From Rhodococcus rhodochrous (GTDB taxonomy: Bacteria; Actinomycetota; Actinomycetes; Mycobacteriales; Mycobacteriaceae): DNA of 64,000 nt. The notes beneath the pieces were generated by a model. It did not search any database. It was not told the DNA's origin and saw nothing but the letters and a program-made list of their open reading frames with translations. A program made the translations under genes and the position numbers. Position 1 is the first letter of the stretch, and each line of letters begins with the position of its first letter. Of this stretch, positions 14,824 through 23,150 are shown piece by piece. The stretch lies in assembly GCF_900187265.1 (NCBI RefSeq), contig NZ_LT906450.1, positions 4,889,444-4,953,443 of the forward strand. The letters are read 5' to 3'.

Positions 14824-16494
14824 ATGAGCGCGTCGTACAACGCCCGGGCCTACCGGGAGTACTTCGAGAACGACTTCACGTATCTCAACGGCTTCCGGCG
14901 CAACCTGGGACGGTACGGGAACCGCGTTGCCATCACCGATCCCGACACCGGGACCCGGTTGACCTACGCCGAACTCGGCGAGCGCGTCGACCGAGTCGCC
15001 ACGGGTCTGGCCGATGCAGGTGTGCAGGCCGGGGATGTCGTCGCCCATCAGCTGTTCAACAGTGTCGAGTTCGCCGAGCTGTATCTCGCCACCCAGGCGG
15101 TGGGCGCGGTGGGTTCACCGATCAATTTCCGGCTCGCCTCCGGCGAAACCTCGTTCATCCTCGACAAGTCCGCACCCACGGTCTTCGTCTACGACACCGA
15201 GCTCACCCCGATGGTGACGGAGGCGCTGGAACGCTCGGCACACACGCCGAACGTGATCGTCGCGGTGGGCGACGGCGACCCGGTCTCCGTTCCCGGCGCC
15301 ACCGTTGTGCGGTACCGGCACCTGGCGGCCGATCGGGTCGCGCTCCCGCCGCTGCACCGGACGGTGTGGGACGAGACCACCCGCCTCTACACCTCGGGCA
15401 CCACCGGCATGCCGAAGGGTGTGCCGCTCAACAGCATGATCGAGATCTTCAGCGCGCACGACGTCATCATGCATTTCCCGTTGAGCCCCGAGGACAAGAC
15501 GCTCAACATGACGCCGTGGTTCCACCGCGGTGGCCTGTACTCCGGAGGGCCCAACCCGGTCTTCTACATCGGCGGAGAAGTGGTGCCGCTGCGCACCTTC
15601 GACGCCGACCGCGTCCTCGACCTCGTCGCCGAGCACGGTCTCACCTTCCTCATCGGAGCGCCCACCAACCTCGCGATGCTCGCCGCCGCGCAGGAGGCCC
15701 GTCCGCGCGACCTGTCGTCGCTGCGCGGCATCGTCACGATGGGTGCACCGCTCGAACGTGAAGCGGCACTTCGCTACCAGCAGGTCCTCAACCCGCGGAT
15801 CTTCAACGGCTACGGCAGCACCGAAGGGTTCTGGAACACCTTCCTGCGCCCTACCGATCTGCCCGAACATGCCGGCACCGCGGGCCGGGCCTGCACCGAC
15901 GACGACGTGCGCGTGGTCCACATCTACGAGGACCGGCTCGCCCACCACGACGACGTCGTCGCCAAGGACGGCGAAGAGGTCGGAGAGGTGATCGTCCGCT
16001 CCCCCAAGGGTTCGAACGCCTACTTCGACTCCCCCGACCAGGAGAAGGCCAAGTTCAACAACGGATGGCTGCACATCGGCGACCTCGCCACGTGGGACGC
16101 CGGAGAGTTCGTCACGATCGTCGGACGCAAGGACGACATGCTCGTCTGCGGTGGTGAGAACGTCCATCCGGTGCAGGTCGAGGAAGCGCTCAACTCGCAT
16201 CCGGGTGTGTCCGACTGCCTCGTCGTCGGCGTGCCCGACGACCGGTGGGGACGCATCGTCGTCGCGTACATCGTCGCCGGCAGCCCGGACGTCACGGCCG
16301 ACGTCCTCGACGCGCACTGCCGCGAACACCCGATGCTGTCGACCTTCAAGCGACCGCGGGCGTATCGGTTCGTCGAGTCGCTGCCGGTCTCGGCCACCGG
16401 AAAGAAACTGCACTACAAGGCAACCCGAACGGCAGCCGACGCATTCGCCGCAGGGTTGTTCACCACCCCCACCGACTCGAGGATCACCCGATGA
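14824..16494 (+). CDS. aliA: Cyclohexanecarboxylate-CoA ligase (AliA-like)
   Basis: A 556-residue ANL-family adenylate-forming enzyme that activates the acid to its CoA thioester at the cost of ATP. The P-loop YTSGTTGMPKG is near residue 192 and the GYGSTEG motif near 335. The hinge GRKDDMLVCGGENVHP is near 440, and the C-terminal catalytic lysine region SATGKKLHYK is near 530. The GGGGA-type site before the ATG at 14824 is good. It overlaps the next gene by four bases (ATGA). Acid specificity is assigned from the badH/badI neighbourhood; another cyclic or short acid is possible. Confidence 0.82.
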   Translation: MSASYNARAYREYFENDFTYLNGFRRNLGRYGNRVAITDPDTGTRLTYAELGERVDRVATGLADAGVQAGDVVAHQLFNSVEFAELYLATQAVGAVGSPINFRLASGETSFILDKSAPTVFVYDTELTPMVTEALERSAHTPNVIVAVGDGDPVSVPGATVVRYRHLAADRVALPPLHRTVWDETTRLYTSGTTGMPKGVPLNSMIEIFSAHDVIMHFPLSPEDKTLNMTPWFHRGGLYSGGPNPVFYIGGEVVPLRTFDADRVLDLVAEHGLTFLIGAPTNLAMLAAAQEARPRDLSSLRGIVTMGAPLEREAALRYQQVLNPRIFNGYGSTEGFWNTFLRPTDLPEHAGTAGRACTDDDVRVVHIYEDRLAHHDDVVAKDGEEVGEVIVRSPKGSNAYFDSPDQEKAKFNNGWLHIGDLATWDAGEFVTIVGRKDDMLVCGGENVHPVQVEEALNSHPGVSDCLVVGVPDDRWGRIVVAYIVAGSPDVTADVLDAHCREHPMLSTFKRPRAYRFVESLPVSATGKKLHYKATRTAADAFAAGLFTTPTDSRITR

Positions 16495-17639
16495 ACGCAC
16501 GCCTCGACTACGAGACCGAGCACCAGCAGTTCCGGGAGGTCGCTCGCGACTTCGTCCGCGACAAGATCACCCCCGTACACGAGGACTGGGAGCACGCGAG
16601 CTGCCTCGACCGGTCGTTGTTCACCGAAGCCGGTAAGCTCGGACTGCTCGCCTTCTCCGTCGACGAGAAGTACGGCGGACCCGGCGTCGACGATTTCCGC
16701 TACAACGCCATCCTCATCGAGGAGGTCAACCGCGCCGGCAACGCCGCAGCAGGCATCGCGTTCTCCCTGCAGAACGACGTGGTGCTGCCCTACCTCACCG
16801 AGCTGACCGACGACGAGCAGAAGGCGCGCTGGCTGCCCGGCGTCGTCAGCGGCGAGACCGTACTGGGTATCGCCATGACCGAACCCGGCACCGGCAGCGA
16901 CCTCACCGGCATCCGCACCTCCGCGGTACGCGACGGCGATCACTACGTCGTCAACGGTGCCAAGACGTTCATCTCCAACGGTCAGAACGGCGATCTGTTC
17001 GTCGTTGCGACCCGCACCTCCGACGACCCGCACAAGGGACTGACGCTGCTGGTCGTCGAGGCCGACACCCCCGGTTTCTCCCGCGGGCGCAATCTCGAGA
17101 AGATCGGTCTGCACGCTCAGGACACCAGCGAGCTGACATTCACCGACATGCGGGTGCCGGTCGCGAACCGGCTCGGCGACGAAGGCCGCGGTTTCTACCA
17201 GCTGGTGCACAACCTCCCGCAGGAACGGTTGTCGCTGTCGATCGGAGCGGTCGCCGCCGCCGAGGGCGTGCTCGCGCAGACCCTCGACTACGTCCGCGAG
17301 CGGAAGGCCTTCGGCAAGCCGGTGTCGAGCTTCCAGAACACCCAGTTCGTGCTCGCCGAGCTGGCCACCGAGCTCGACATCGCCCGCACCTATCTCGACG
17401 ACTGCATCGCCGAGCACGTGGCCGGGCAGCTCACCGCCGCCCGCGCCGCGCGCCTGAAGTGGTGGGCCACCGAACTGCAGGTGCGTGTCGCCGATCGTTG
17501 CCTGCAACTGCACGGTGGCTACGGCTACATGCGCGAATACGGCGTCGCACGCGCTTTCGTCGACGCCCGCATCCAGACGATCTACGGCGGAACCACCGAG
17601 ATCATGAAGACGATCGTCGCGAAGGATCTCGGGATCTGA
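16491..17639 (+). CDS. aliB: Cyclohexanecarboxyl-CoA dehydrogenase (AliB/BadJ-like)
   Basis: A 382-residue acyl-CoA dehydrogenase, FAD-dependent, expected to introduce the first double bond into cyclohexanecarboxyl-CoA. FAD and substrate signatures are present (AMTEPGTGSDLTGIRT, TFISNGQNGDL). The C-terminal motif is YGGTTEI, lacking the Glu used by medium-chain enzymes. The helix motif LPQERLSLS near residue 245 carries a Glu in the position used as base by long-chain and isovaleryl-type enzymes. Its start overlaps the ligase stop. It is the last structural gene before the TetR regulator. Confidence 0.84.
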   Translation: MNARLDYETEHQQFREVARDFVRDKITPVHEDWEHASCLDRSLFTEAGKLGLLAFSVDEKYGGPGVDDFRYNAILIEEVNRAGNAAAGIAFSLQNDVVLPYLTELTDDEQKARWLPGVVSGETVLGIAMTEPGTGSDLTGIRTSAVRDGDHYVVNGAKTFISNGQNGDLFVVATRTSDDPHKGLTLLVVEADTPGFSRGRNLEKIGLHAQDTSELTFTDMRVPVANRLGDEGRGFYQLVHNLPQERLSLSIGAVAAAEGVLAQTLDYVRERKAFGKPVSSFQNTQFVLAELATELDIARTYLDDCIAEHVAGQLTAARAARLKWWATELQVRVADRCLQLHGGYGYMREYGVARAFVDARIQTIYGGTTEIMKTIVAKDLGI

Positions 17640-17717
17640 CGACCGTCCCAGCTGCACGATTCACCCCGCTGAGCACTCGGTACTGTGAATCGGACCGAAA
17701 AGCGACGAGGAGCCCCT

Positions 17718-18380
17718 ATGACCACCGACCACGATGCACTTCCCGTGGAAGAGGCCGTGCGGGCAGTTCGTACCAGTTCCCGCCGCAAGCAGGTCCTCGA
17801 CGCCGCCGTGCAGGTCATGCAGCGCACCGGTTTCCACCAGATGTCGATGCAGGCGCTGGCCGACGAGGCCGGTGTCAGCGTCGGACTGATCTACAAGTAC
17901 TTCGGCGGCAAGGAGGAGATCCTCCTCGCCACCATCGTCTCGATCCTCGACACCTTCCGCGACCAGATCGAACCTGCGATGGAGGCCGCCGGCGACGACC
18001 CGGTCGAACGGCTCGCCGCCGGCATCCGCCGCTACATCGAGATCGTCGACGAGAACCTCGACGCCACCGTCCTCACCTACCGGGAGAGCCGCACGCTCGA
18101 CGCTGCAGGTCGCGCCCGGATCAAGGAACTGGAGGTCGAGACGTCGGCGCCGCTGCGCTCCGCCCTCGACGACGGCATCTCCGCCGGCATCATGGAGCCC
18201 ATCGACGTCGACCTGATGGTGTTCGACATCCTGCTCCTCGCCCACGGGTGGGCGCTCAAGCACTGGCACTTCGGATCCATCTACACCCTCGACGACTACA
18301 TCCGCCTCCAGACCCGGCTGGTGCTCAACACGACGCTGAAGGCGGAGCGGCGCGGGGACTATGCGCACTTCCTCCGGTAA
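17718..18380 (+). CDS. TetR-family regulator of the alicyclic acid operon
   Basis: A 220-residue TetR-type repressor. The helix-turn-helix (MQALADEAGVSVGLIYKYFGGKEEIL, broken here only by wording) spans about residues 34-60, followed by an all-helical ligand domain. The ATG at 17718 has a GAGGAG site; an upstream in-frame ATG lacks one. It lies 78 bases after the acyl-CoA dehydrogenase and may be co-transcribed with it. A CoA thioester of the pathway is a likely inducer, and the palindrome at 13170-13183 a likely target. Both are inferences. Confidence 0.85.
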   Translation: MTTDHDALPVEEAVRAVRTSSRRKQVLDAAVQVMQRTGFHQMSMQALADEAGVSVGLIYKYFGGKEEILLATIVSILDTFRDQIEPAMEAAGDDPVERLAAGIRRYIEIVDENLDATVLTYRESRTLDAAGRARIKELEVETSAPLRSALDDGISAGIMEPIDVDLMVFDILLLAHGWALKHWHFGSIYTLDDYIRLQTRLVLNTTLKAERRGDYAHFLR

Positions 18381-18400
18381 TCACCGCCCTCGACCGAGGA

Positions 18401-18468
18401 CAGCGGAGCGCGAAGTGGTCATAGGAGCGCGTTATTGCGCGCTCCTATGACCGATTCCCGCTCCGCTG
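18401..18468. terminator. Long bidirectional hairpin between tetR and eutC
   Basis: A perfect 15-bp inner stem (GGTCATAGGAGCGCG at 18417-18431 and its complement at 18438-18452) has a six-base loop TTATTG. An outer 10-bp stem (CAGCGGAGCG / CGCTCCGCTG) is separated from it by a short mismatch. It ends both the plus-strand operon and eutC, and the eutC stop codon lies in the loop. Confidence 0.8.
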
Positions 18469-19199
18469 TCGGGCTCGGTGAGTGCGGGATCCCGCGAGGT
18501 GTCCTTCAACGCCACTCCCGACGCCCCCAACTGTCGCGCGCCGTTCACGAGGGCCGCGACGACGCGCGCTGCATGCTCGTAGGTCATCCCGCCGGGCGGA
18601 TGGATGTTCGACACGCAGTTGCGTTCGGCGTCACTGCGTCCCGGTCTCGGGTGGTGCGTCAGGTACACGCCGACGCTGTCGGCCACCGACAGGCCGGGCC
18701 GTTCACCGATGATCACGAGCATCGTCGTGACACCGAGTTGTTCACCGATAGGGTCCCCCAGCGCGACGCGCGCCTGCGTCGCGATCACCGGCGGCGCCAC
18801 CGTCAGCCCCGGCAGGGCAGCGACGATCGCCGCGAGCAGATCGGGTCCGTGGGCGTCGAGAGCCGTGGACGACAACCCGTCGCACAGCGCGATACCGAGA
18901 TCGGCCTCCGTTCGCGGCAGCGTGGTTCCCTCGGCGAGCTGCCGGCCGAGGTCGGGACGTCGCAGATACGTACTGCGATCTTCCGCTGCGCTTTCCACGA
19001 CCAACGGATCACCGAGTCCGAGTTCTTTCGTCCGCCACACCATCGCGGGCACATCGAGCGGGACGTGCACGGCGTCGCGCGCCTCGGCATGGGCCGTCAC
19101 GAATTCCAGATGACGGCGTGTCGGGATGCTGTTTCCGGTGCGTCCCAGCCCGATCCGGGCCTGGGTGTGCCGACGCAGTTCGTCCCACAGGTCGCTCAC
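18432..19199 (-). CDS. eutC: Ethanolamine ammonia-lyase small subunit EutC
   Basis: A 255-residue light chain of the adenosylcobalamin-dependent enzyme that splits ethanolamine into acetaldehyde and ammonia. Family landmarks include the N-terminal TQARIGLGRTGNSIPT, the central DLGIALCDGLSSTALDAHG and the C-terminal PPGGMTYEHAARV. The GTG start at 19199 overlaps the eutB stop by four bases. The last residues are encoded within the terminator hairpin. No eut microcompartment genes are present, so this is a stand-alone catabolic pair, as is usual in actinobacteria. Confidence 0.95.
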   Translation of the reverse strand: MSDLWDELRRHTQARIGLGRTGNSIPTRRHLEFVTAHAEARDAVHVPLDVPAMVWRTKELGLGDPLVVESAAEDRSTYLRRPDLGRQLAEGTTLPRTEADLGIALCDGLSSTALDAHGPDLLAAIVAALPGLTVAPPVIATQARVALGDPIGEQLGVTTMLVIIGERPGLSVADSVGVYLTHHPRPGRSDAERNCVSNIHPPGGMTYEHAARVVAALVNGARQLGASGVALKDTSRDPALTEPDSGAGIGHRSAQ

Positions 19200-20608
19200 A
19201 GGGCACCTCCGAGTGCGCGCAGCGGGGATGTGCCGACCTCCACCGGCAGGATGCGACCGACGTCGTCCGCCATGCCCTGCCTGCGTAGCCAGTCCTCGAA
19301 TTCCGGTGCCGGCCGCAGGTCGGCGGCCTCCCGCACGTACAGCACGTCGTGGAACGACAGCGACTGGTAGCCGAGCATCACGTCGTCGGCACCCGGCACG
19401 GTGATGACGAATGCTGTTCCGGCAACGGCCAACAAGGTGAGCAGGGTGTCCATGTCGTCCTGGTCGGCCTCGGCGTGGTTGGTGTAGCAGACGTCCACGC
19501 CCATCGGCAGGCCGAGGAGTTTGCCGCAGAACTGGTCTTCGAGACCGGCGCGGATGATCTGCTTGCCGTCGTAGAGGTATTCCGGTCCGATGAAGCCGAC
19601 GACCGTGTTGACGAGCAACGGATCGAATTCGCGCGCAACGGCATACGCGCGCGCTTCGAGCGTCTGCTGATCGACCGGCCTGCCCCCGGTACCGAGATGA
19701 GTACCGGACGACAACGCCGAACCCTGTCCGGTCTCGAAGTACATGACGTTGTTGCCGACGGTCCCCCGTCGCAGCGACCTGCCGGCCTCGTTGCCCTCCC
19801 GCAACATTGCGAGGTCCACCCCGAAGCTTCGGTTGGCGCCCTCGGTGCCGGCGACGGATTGGAATACCAGGTCGACGGGTGCGTCCTTCTCGATCAGATC
19901 GATGGTGGTCGTGACGTGGGTCAGCACGCACGACTGGGTGGGGATCTCGAATCGTTGCCGGATCTCGTCGAGCAGGTGCAGCAGGTCGGACACGGCGTGC
20001 GGTGAGTCGCTCGCCGGATTGATGCCGACCACCGCGTCGCCGCATCCCATCAGCAGACCGTCGAGGACGGACGCGGCGACCCCGCGCGGATCGTCGACGG
20101 GATGGTTCGGTTGCAGGCGCGTCGCGAGTCGGCCGGGCAACCCGATGGTCGTGCGGAACGCGCTGGTCACCGTCGCAGCGCGGGAGACCGCGATGAGGTC
20201 CTGATTGCGCATGATCTTGCTGGTCGCCGCGACCATCTCCGGGGTGAGTCCCGGCGAGAGTGCCGCGAGCACGTCGGCGGAGTCCGGTCGGGCCGCGACC
20301 TCCAGAAGGTGATCGCGCAGCTCCCCGACGGTCATGTGCGAGACCGGCGCGAAGGCCGTCGCGTCGTGGGTGTCGACGATCAGCCTGGTGACCTCGTCGG
20401 TCTCGTACGGCACGACCGCCTCGATGAGAAAGGTGGTCAGCGGGAGGTCGGCGAGGGCCAGCTGCGCCGCGGCACGTTCGGCATCCGAGGTGGCCGCGCA
20501 ACCGGCGAGTTCATCGCCCGAGCGGCGCGGAGAGGCCTTCCCGAGCAGGTCGACGAGGCCGTCGAAGACGTAGCCGGTTCCGCCGAGCTGTTGTCGGTAG
20601 ATCGTCAT
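19196..20608 (-). CDS. eutB: Ethanolamine ammonia-lyase large subunit EutB
   Basis: A 470-residue TIM-barrel catalytic subunit that binds ethanolamine and B12. Conserved pieces include the segment GMGDAVVGINPASDS-like (here GCGDAVVGINPASDS), QSCVLTHVTTTI, the QSVAGTEGANRSFGVD block, GQGSALSS and FCGKLLGLPMGVDVCYTNHAEADQDD (read in two parts). The start is the ATG at 20608, preceded by GGGAGG. A longer upstream reading lacks a ribosome site. It is co-transcribed with eutC. No EutR-type activator is seen beside it. Confidence 0.95.
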   Translation of the reverse strand: MTIYRQQLGGTGYVFDGLVDLLGKASPRRSGDELAGCAATSDAERAAAQLALADLPLTTFLIEAVVPYETDEVTRLIVDTHDATAFAPVSHMTVGELRDHLLEVAARPDSADVLAALSPGLTPEMVAATSKIMRNQDLIAVSRAATVTSAFRTTIGLPGRLATRLQPNHPVDDPRGVAASVLDGLLMGCGDAVVGINPASDSPHAVSDLLHLLDEIRQRFEIPTQSCVLTHVTTTIDLIEKDAPVDLVFQSVAGTEGANRSFGVDLAMLREGNEAGRSLRRGTVGNNVMYFETGQGSALSSGTHLGTGGRPVDQQTLEARAYAVAREFDPLLVNTVVGFIGPEYLYDGKQIIRAGLEDQFCGKLLGLPMGVDVCYTNHAEADQDDMDTLLTLLAVAGTAFVITVPGADDVMLGYQSLSFHDVLYVREAADLRPAPEFEDWLRRQGMADDVGRILPVEVGTSPLRALGGAL

Positions 20609-20728
20609 CGAGGCCTCCCGCGCAGGACCGGTTCGACGGATGTGAGCACGCAGTGGAGTGCAGCATTCCACTTTTTCGCCGTCGTGTCCGGCGAGTGTCG
20701 CGAACGAAACGCCGCTGGTCGTCGCTCG

Positions 20729-20810
20729 AGGTTCACAACGCAGAAGTGAGGCTCACAACCCCGGTGGTCGACCACGAGGGTTGTGAGCCTCACCTTTCGG
20801 TTGTCTACCT
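20729..20810. repeat. 82-bp palindromic repeat, copy 2
   Basis: This is a second copy of the palindrome at 10885-10966. It starts AGGTTCACAAC and ends GTTGTCTACCT, with a nearly perfect inner inverted repeat (GTGAGGCTCACAACCC against GGGTTGTGAGCCTCAC). Its last bases overlap the stop codon of the SGNH hydrolase gene. It lies between that gene's 3' end and the eutB promoter region. Confidence 0.85.
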
Positions 20811-21675
20811 AGCCCCGCTGGTACCAGACGTTCGTCACCCGCTGCGCCATGTGCCGCATCCCCGCGGCGGTGGGATGCAGCGCCTTCGCCAGCGACAGCG
20901 ACTGCCGTCCCTCGTAGAAGCGCTGCTCGGAGGGCGCACACGCGTCGTGCCCTTCCGACCCGGTCATGACGTCGACGAACTCGGCACCGGACTCGGCCGC
21001 GGACCGGGCGAGCACACGGTTCATCCGCGAGAAGAAGTTCGTCACGAACGACGCGTCGGCGTCGCTCGTGGGGATGTTCGGCCAGCAGCCCCGGTTGCCG
21101 AAGACCCCGCCGTGCCCGACCAGCAGGACCCGTGCACGCGGTGCTCGCTGCTGGACGGCGGTGAGTGTGGCGGTGACCTTCGGTCCGAGCGCGCTCAGGG
21201 CGGCGTCCATGCGCGAGGTGGCGCCCGGGTCGGTGCGGCAGTGCGCGTCGCCGCCCGGAAGCTCGGTGTAGCAGGCCGAGACGAGCCCCGACCAGCCGAT
21301 ATCGTTGCCACCGATGCTCAGCGTGACGAGATTCGTGTCCGGAGTGAGCGAGTCGATCTGCGGTGCCATCGATCCAGTCGACGTCTGTTGGGGGACGGAC
21401 GTGATGTGCTCGGTGCGCGCACCCGAACACGCGACGTTGACGAAGCTGACGGGGTGCAGCGAACCCGCGACGAGGTTCGGATATCCCGCGTCGGCGCGGG
21501 CGCATCCACTGAGCATCGCTGCTGCGTCGAGGTAGGGTCCGGCGGCACGCGAGTCGCCGAGCGCGACGTATCGGATGCCCTGCTCGTTGCCCGGTTCACT
21601 CATCGCGGACACCGGCCACACCATCGATGCAGCTGCCATGCCGGCGACGATCCCGGCTCGCACAATCGTCTTCAT
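20809..21675 (-). CDS. Secreted SGNH/GDSL hydrolase (lipase/esterase)
   Basis: A 288-residue esterase of the SGNH family with an N-terminal signal peptide (about 1-27, ending ...VSAMSEP). Block I is YVALGDSRAAG with the nucleophile Ser, block II holds the Gly of CSGART, block III is SIGGNDIGW and block V is the C-terminal DALHP-type motif, here KALHPTAAGM with the catalytic His. Cysteines occur in even number and may pair outside the cell. The ATG at 21675 follows a GGAGGG site. It resembles secreted Rhodococcus/Nocardia lipases; the natural ester is unknown. Confidence 0.88.
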   Translation of the reverse strand: MKTIVRAGIVAGMAAASMVWPVSAMSEPGNEQGIRYVALGDSRAAGPYLDAAAMLSGCARADAGYPNLVAGSLHPVSFVNVACSGARTEHITSVPQQTSTGSMAPQIDSLTPDTNLVTLSIGGNDIGWSGLVSACYTELPGGDAHCRTDPGATSRMDAALSALGPKVTATLTAVQQRAPRARVLLVGHGGVFGNRGCWPNIPTSDADASFVTNFFSRMNRVLARSAAESGAEFVDVMTGSEGHDACAPSEQRFYEGRQSLSLAKALHPTAAGMRHMAQRVTNVWYQRG

Positions 21676-21833
21676 CCAGACCCTCCGGCAGCTTGTTTCT
21701 CCCGGGCATGAGATCGGCACAAATTACAAACACGTTACGAGCAGCGGGTGAAGATCGCGGATGAAGCGCTGATGCACCTCGCCCCACCAGCGCATTTTGT
21801 TTACTTCCCCCTCCGAACGGCTACCGTCCACCT

Positions 21834-23144
21834 GTGACCGTCCACGCAGTTCTCGACGGCCGCTACGAGCTGAGCGGTCTGCTCGGCGTGGGCGGCAGCG
21901 GCGAGATCCACGACGGTTGGGACACCCGCCTCCACCGGCCCGTCGCGGTCAAACTGCTCGGACGGGAGGTCGGCAGCAGACCGGACGTACGACGCCGTTT
22001 CGAGGTCGAGGCCCGGGCTGCCGCGGCCCTGAACCACCCTCGCATCGTCGCCGTGTACGACACGGGCGAACACGACGGACGTCCCTACATCGTTATGGAA
22101 CGGCTGCCCGGGCGAACCCTCGCCGACGACATCGCCCGCGGCCCGCTCCCCGACGATCGGGTGCGCACGGTGCTCGCCGGAATTCTCGAAGCGCTCGTCG
22201 CTACGCACGGGGCAGGGATCCTCCACCGGGACATCAAGCCGGCGAACGTGCTCATCACAGAGAACGGCGAGGTCAAGGTCGCCGACTTCGGCATCGCCAA
22301 GAGCGTCGGCGACGACCTCACACGCACCGGTGAACTCGTGGGGACCGTCGCCTATCTGAGCCCGGACCGCATCACCGGACACCCCGCATCCGTGACGGAC
22401 GATCTGTACGCGGTCGGTGTCGTCGGCTACGAGTCCCTGTGCGGGCGGAGGCCGTTCGCCGAGGACAACATCCTCGCGCTGGCACGGGCCATCACGCACG
22501 ACCGGCCGCAGCCACTCACCGAACTCCGACCGGATGCACATCCTGGGCTCGTCGCAGTGATCGAGCGGGCCATGGCACGAGAGCCTTCCGACCGGTTCCA
22601 CAGTGCGCACGAGATGCTCGCGGCATTGCAGAATTCCGACGGATACCGCGCTGCGACGACCCGGCTGCCGGCAGGTCTGGCTGTCGACCCGACGACCACC
22701 GTAGGCACGGACCGTTCCCGTGGAGTTCTCGTCGCGGCGGGTCTGACGCTGGTCGGAGCGCTCACCGTGGGCGGTCTCGCGCTCGGATTCGGGCGGGGCG
22801 ATTCCCCGCCGGCGGCCACACCGGAGACCCGGACACCGGGCATGTCCGCATCGACGCCCGAACGGGTACCGGCCACCACCGAGCTCCCGGTGACTCCCGA
22901 ATCGACGGTCGTCCCGGCGCGCACAGCAGACGAGACCCCCGTGGTTCCGCCCGTCGTACCTGCTCCTGTCGCACCGTCGGCGGATGCCGGGCCTCCGAGG
23001 TCCGAACCCGAATCCCGCGGGAACAGCGGACCCGGCAACAACGGGAACGGCAATTCCCAGGGGAACAGCGGCAACCACAACGGCAACAACGGAAACGGGA
23101 ACGGGAACAGCGGCAACGGGAACAGCGGCCGCGGTAACGGGTGA
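21834..23144 (+). CDS. Hanks-type Ser/Thr protein kinase with Gly/Asn-rich tail
   Basis: A 436-residue membrane-anchored kinase. The catalytic domain (about 6-265) has the glycine loop GVGGSGEI, the ATP lysine in VAVKLLG, HRDIKPANVL, DFGIAKS and the activation-loop end GTVAYLSPDR. One membrane helix (GVLVAAGLTLVGALTVGGLAL, near 300-320) leads to a Pro/Thr-rich outer stalk. The last ~45 residues are nearly all Gly, Asn and Ser in short repeats. No PASTA domains are present. The GTG at 21834 is the only sensible start. It diverges from the SGNH gene. Confidence 0.9.
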   Translation: MTVHAVLDGRYELSGLLGVGGSGEIHDGWDTRLHRPVAVKLLGREVGSRPDVRRRFEVEARAAAALNHPRIVAVYDTGEHDGRPYIVMERLPGRTLADDIARGPLPDDRVRTVLAGILEALVATHGAGILHRDIKPANVLITENGEVKVADFGIAKSVGDDLTRTGELVGTVAYLSPDRITGHPASVTDDLYAVGVVGYESLCGRRPFAEDNILALARAITHDRPQPLTELRPDAHPGLVAVIERAMAREPSDRFHSAHEMLAALQNSDGYRAATTRLPAGLAVDPTTTVGTDRSRGVLVAAGLTLVGALTVGGLALGFGRGDSPPAATPETRTPGMSASTPERVPATTELPVTPESTVVPARTADETPVVPPVVPAPVAPSADAGPPRSEPESRGNSGPGNNGNGNSQGNSGNHNGNNGNGNGNSGNGNSGRGNG

Positions 23145-23150
23145 GGTCGC

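Noticed and set aside
16491-17639. Acyl-CoA dehydrogenase missing its catalytic Glu (YGGTTEI in place of YEGT)
   Set aside because: The LPQERL motif supplies the base as in long-chain and isovaleryl-type enzymes, so this is normal for the subfamily.
18432-20501. 689-codon reading that joins eutC with an upstream Arg/Gly/Pro-rich segment
   Set aside because: The upstream part is the wrong frame of eutB. The real eutC starts at the GTG at 19199, overlapping the eutB stop.
23020-23144. Short tandem units that might suggest a CRISPR-like or regulatory repeat array
   Set aside because: They lie in the kinase reading frame and encode Gly-Asn-Ser repeats. There are no spacers and no constant repeat length.
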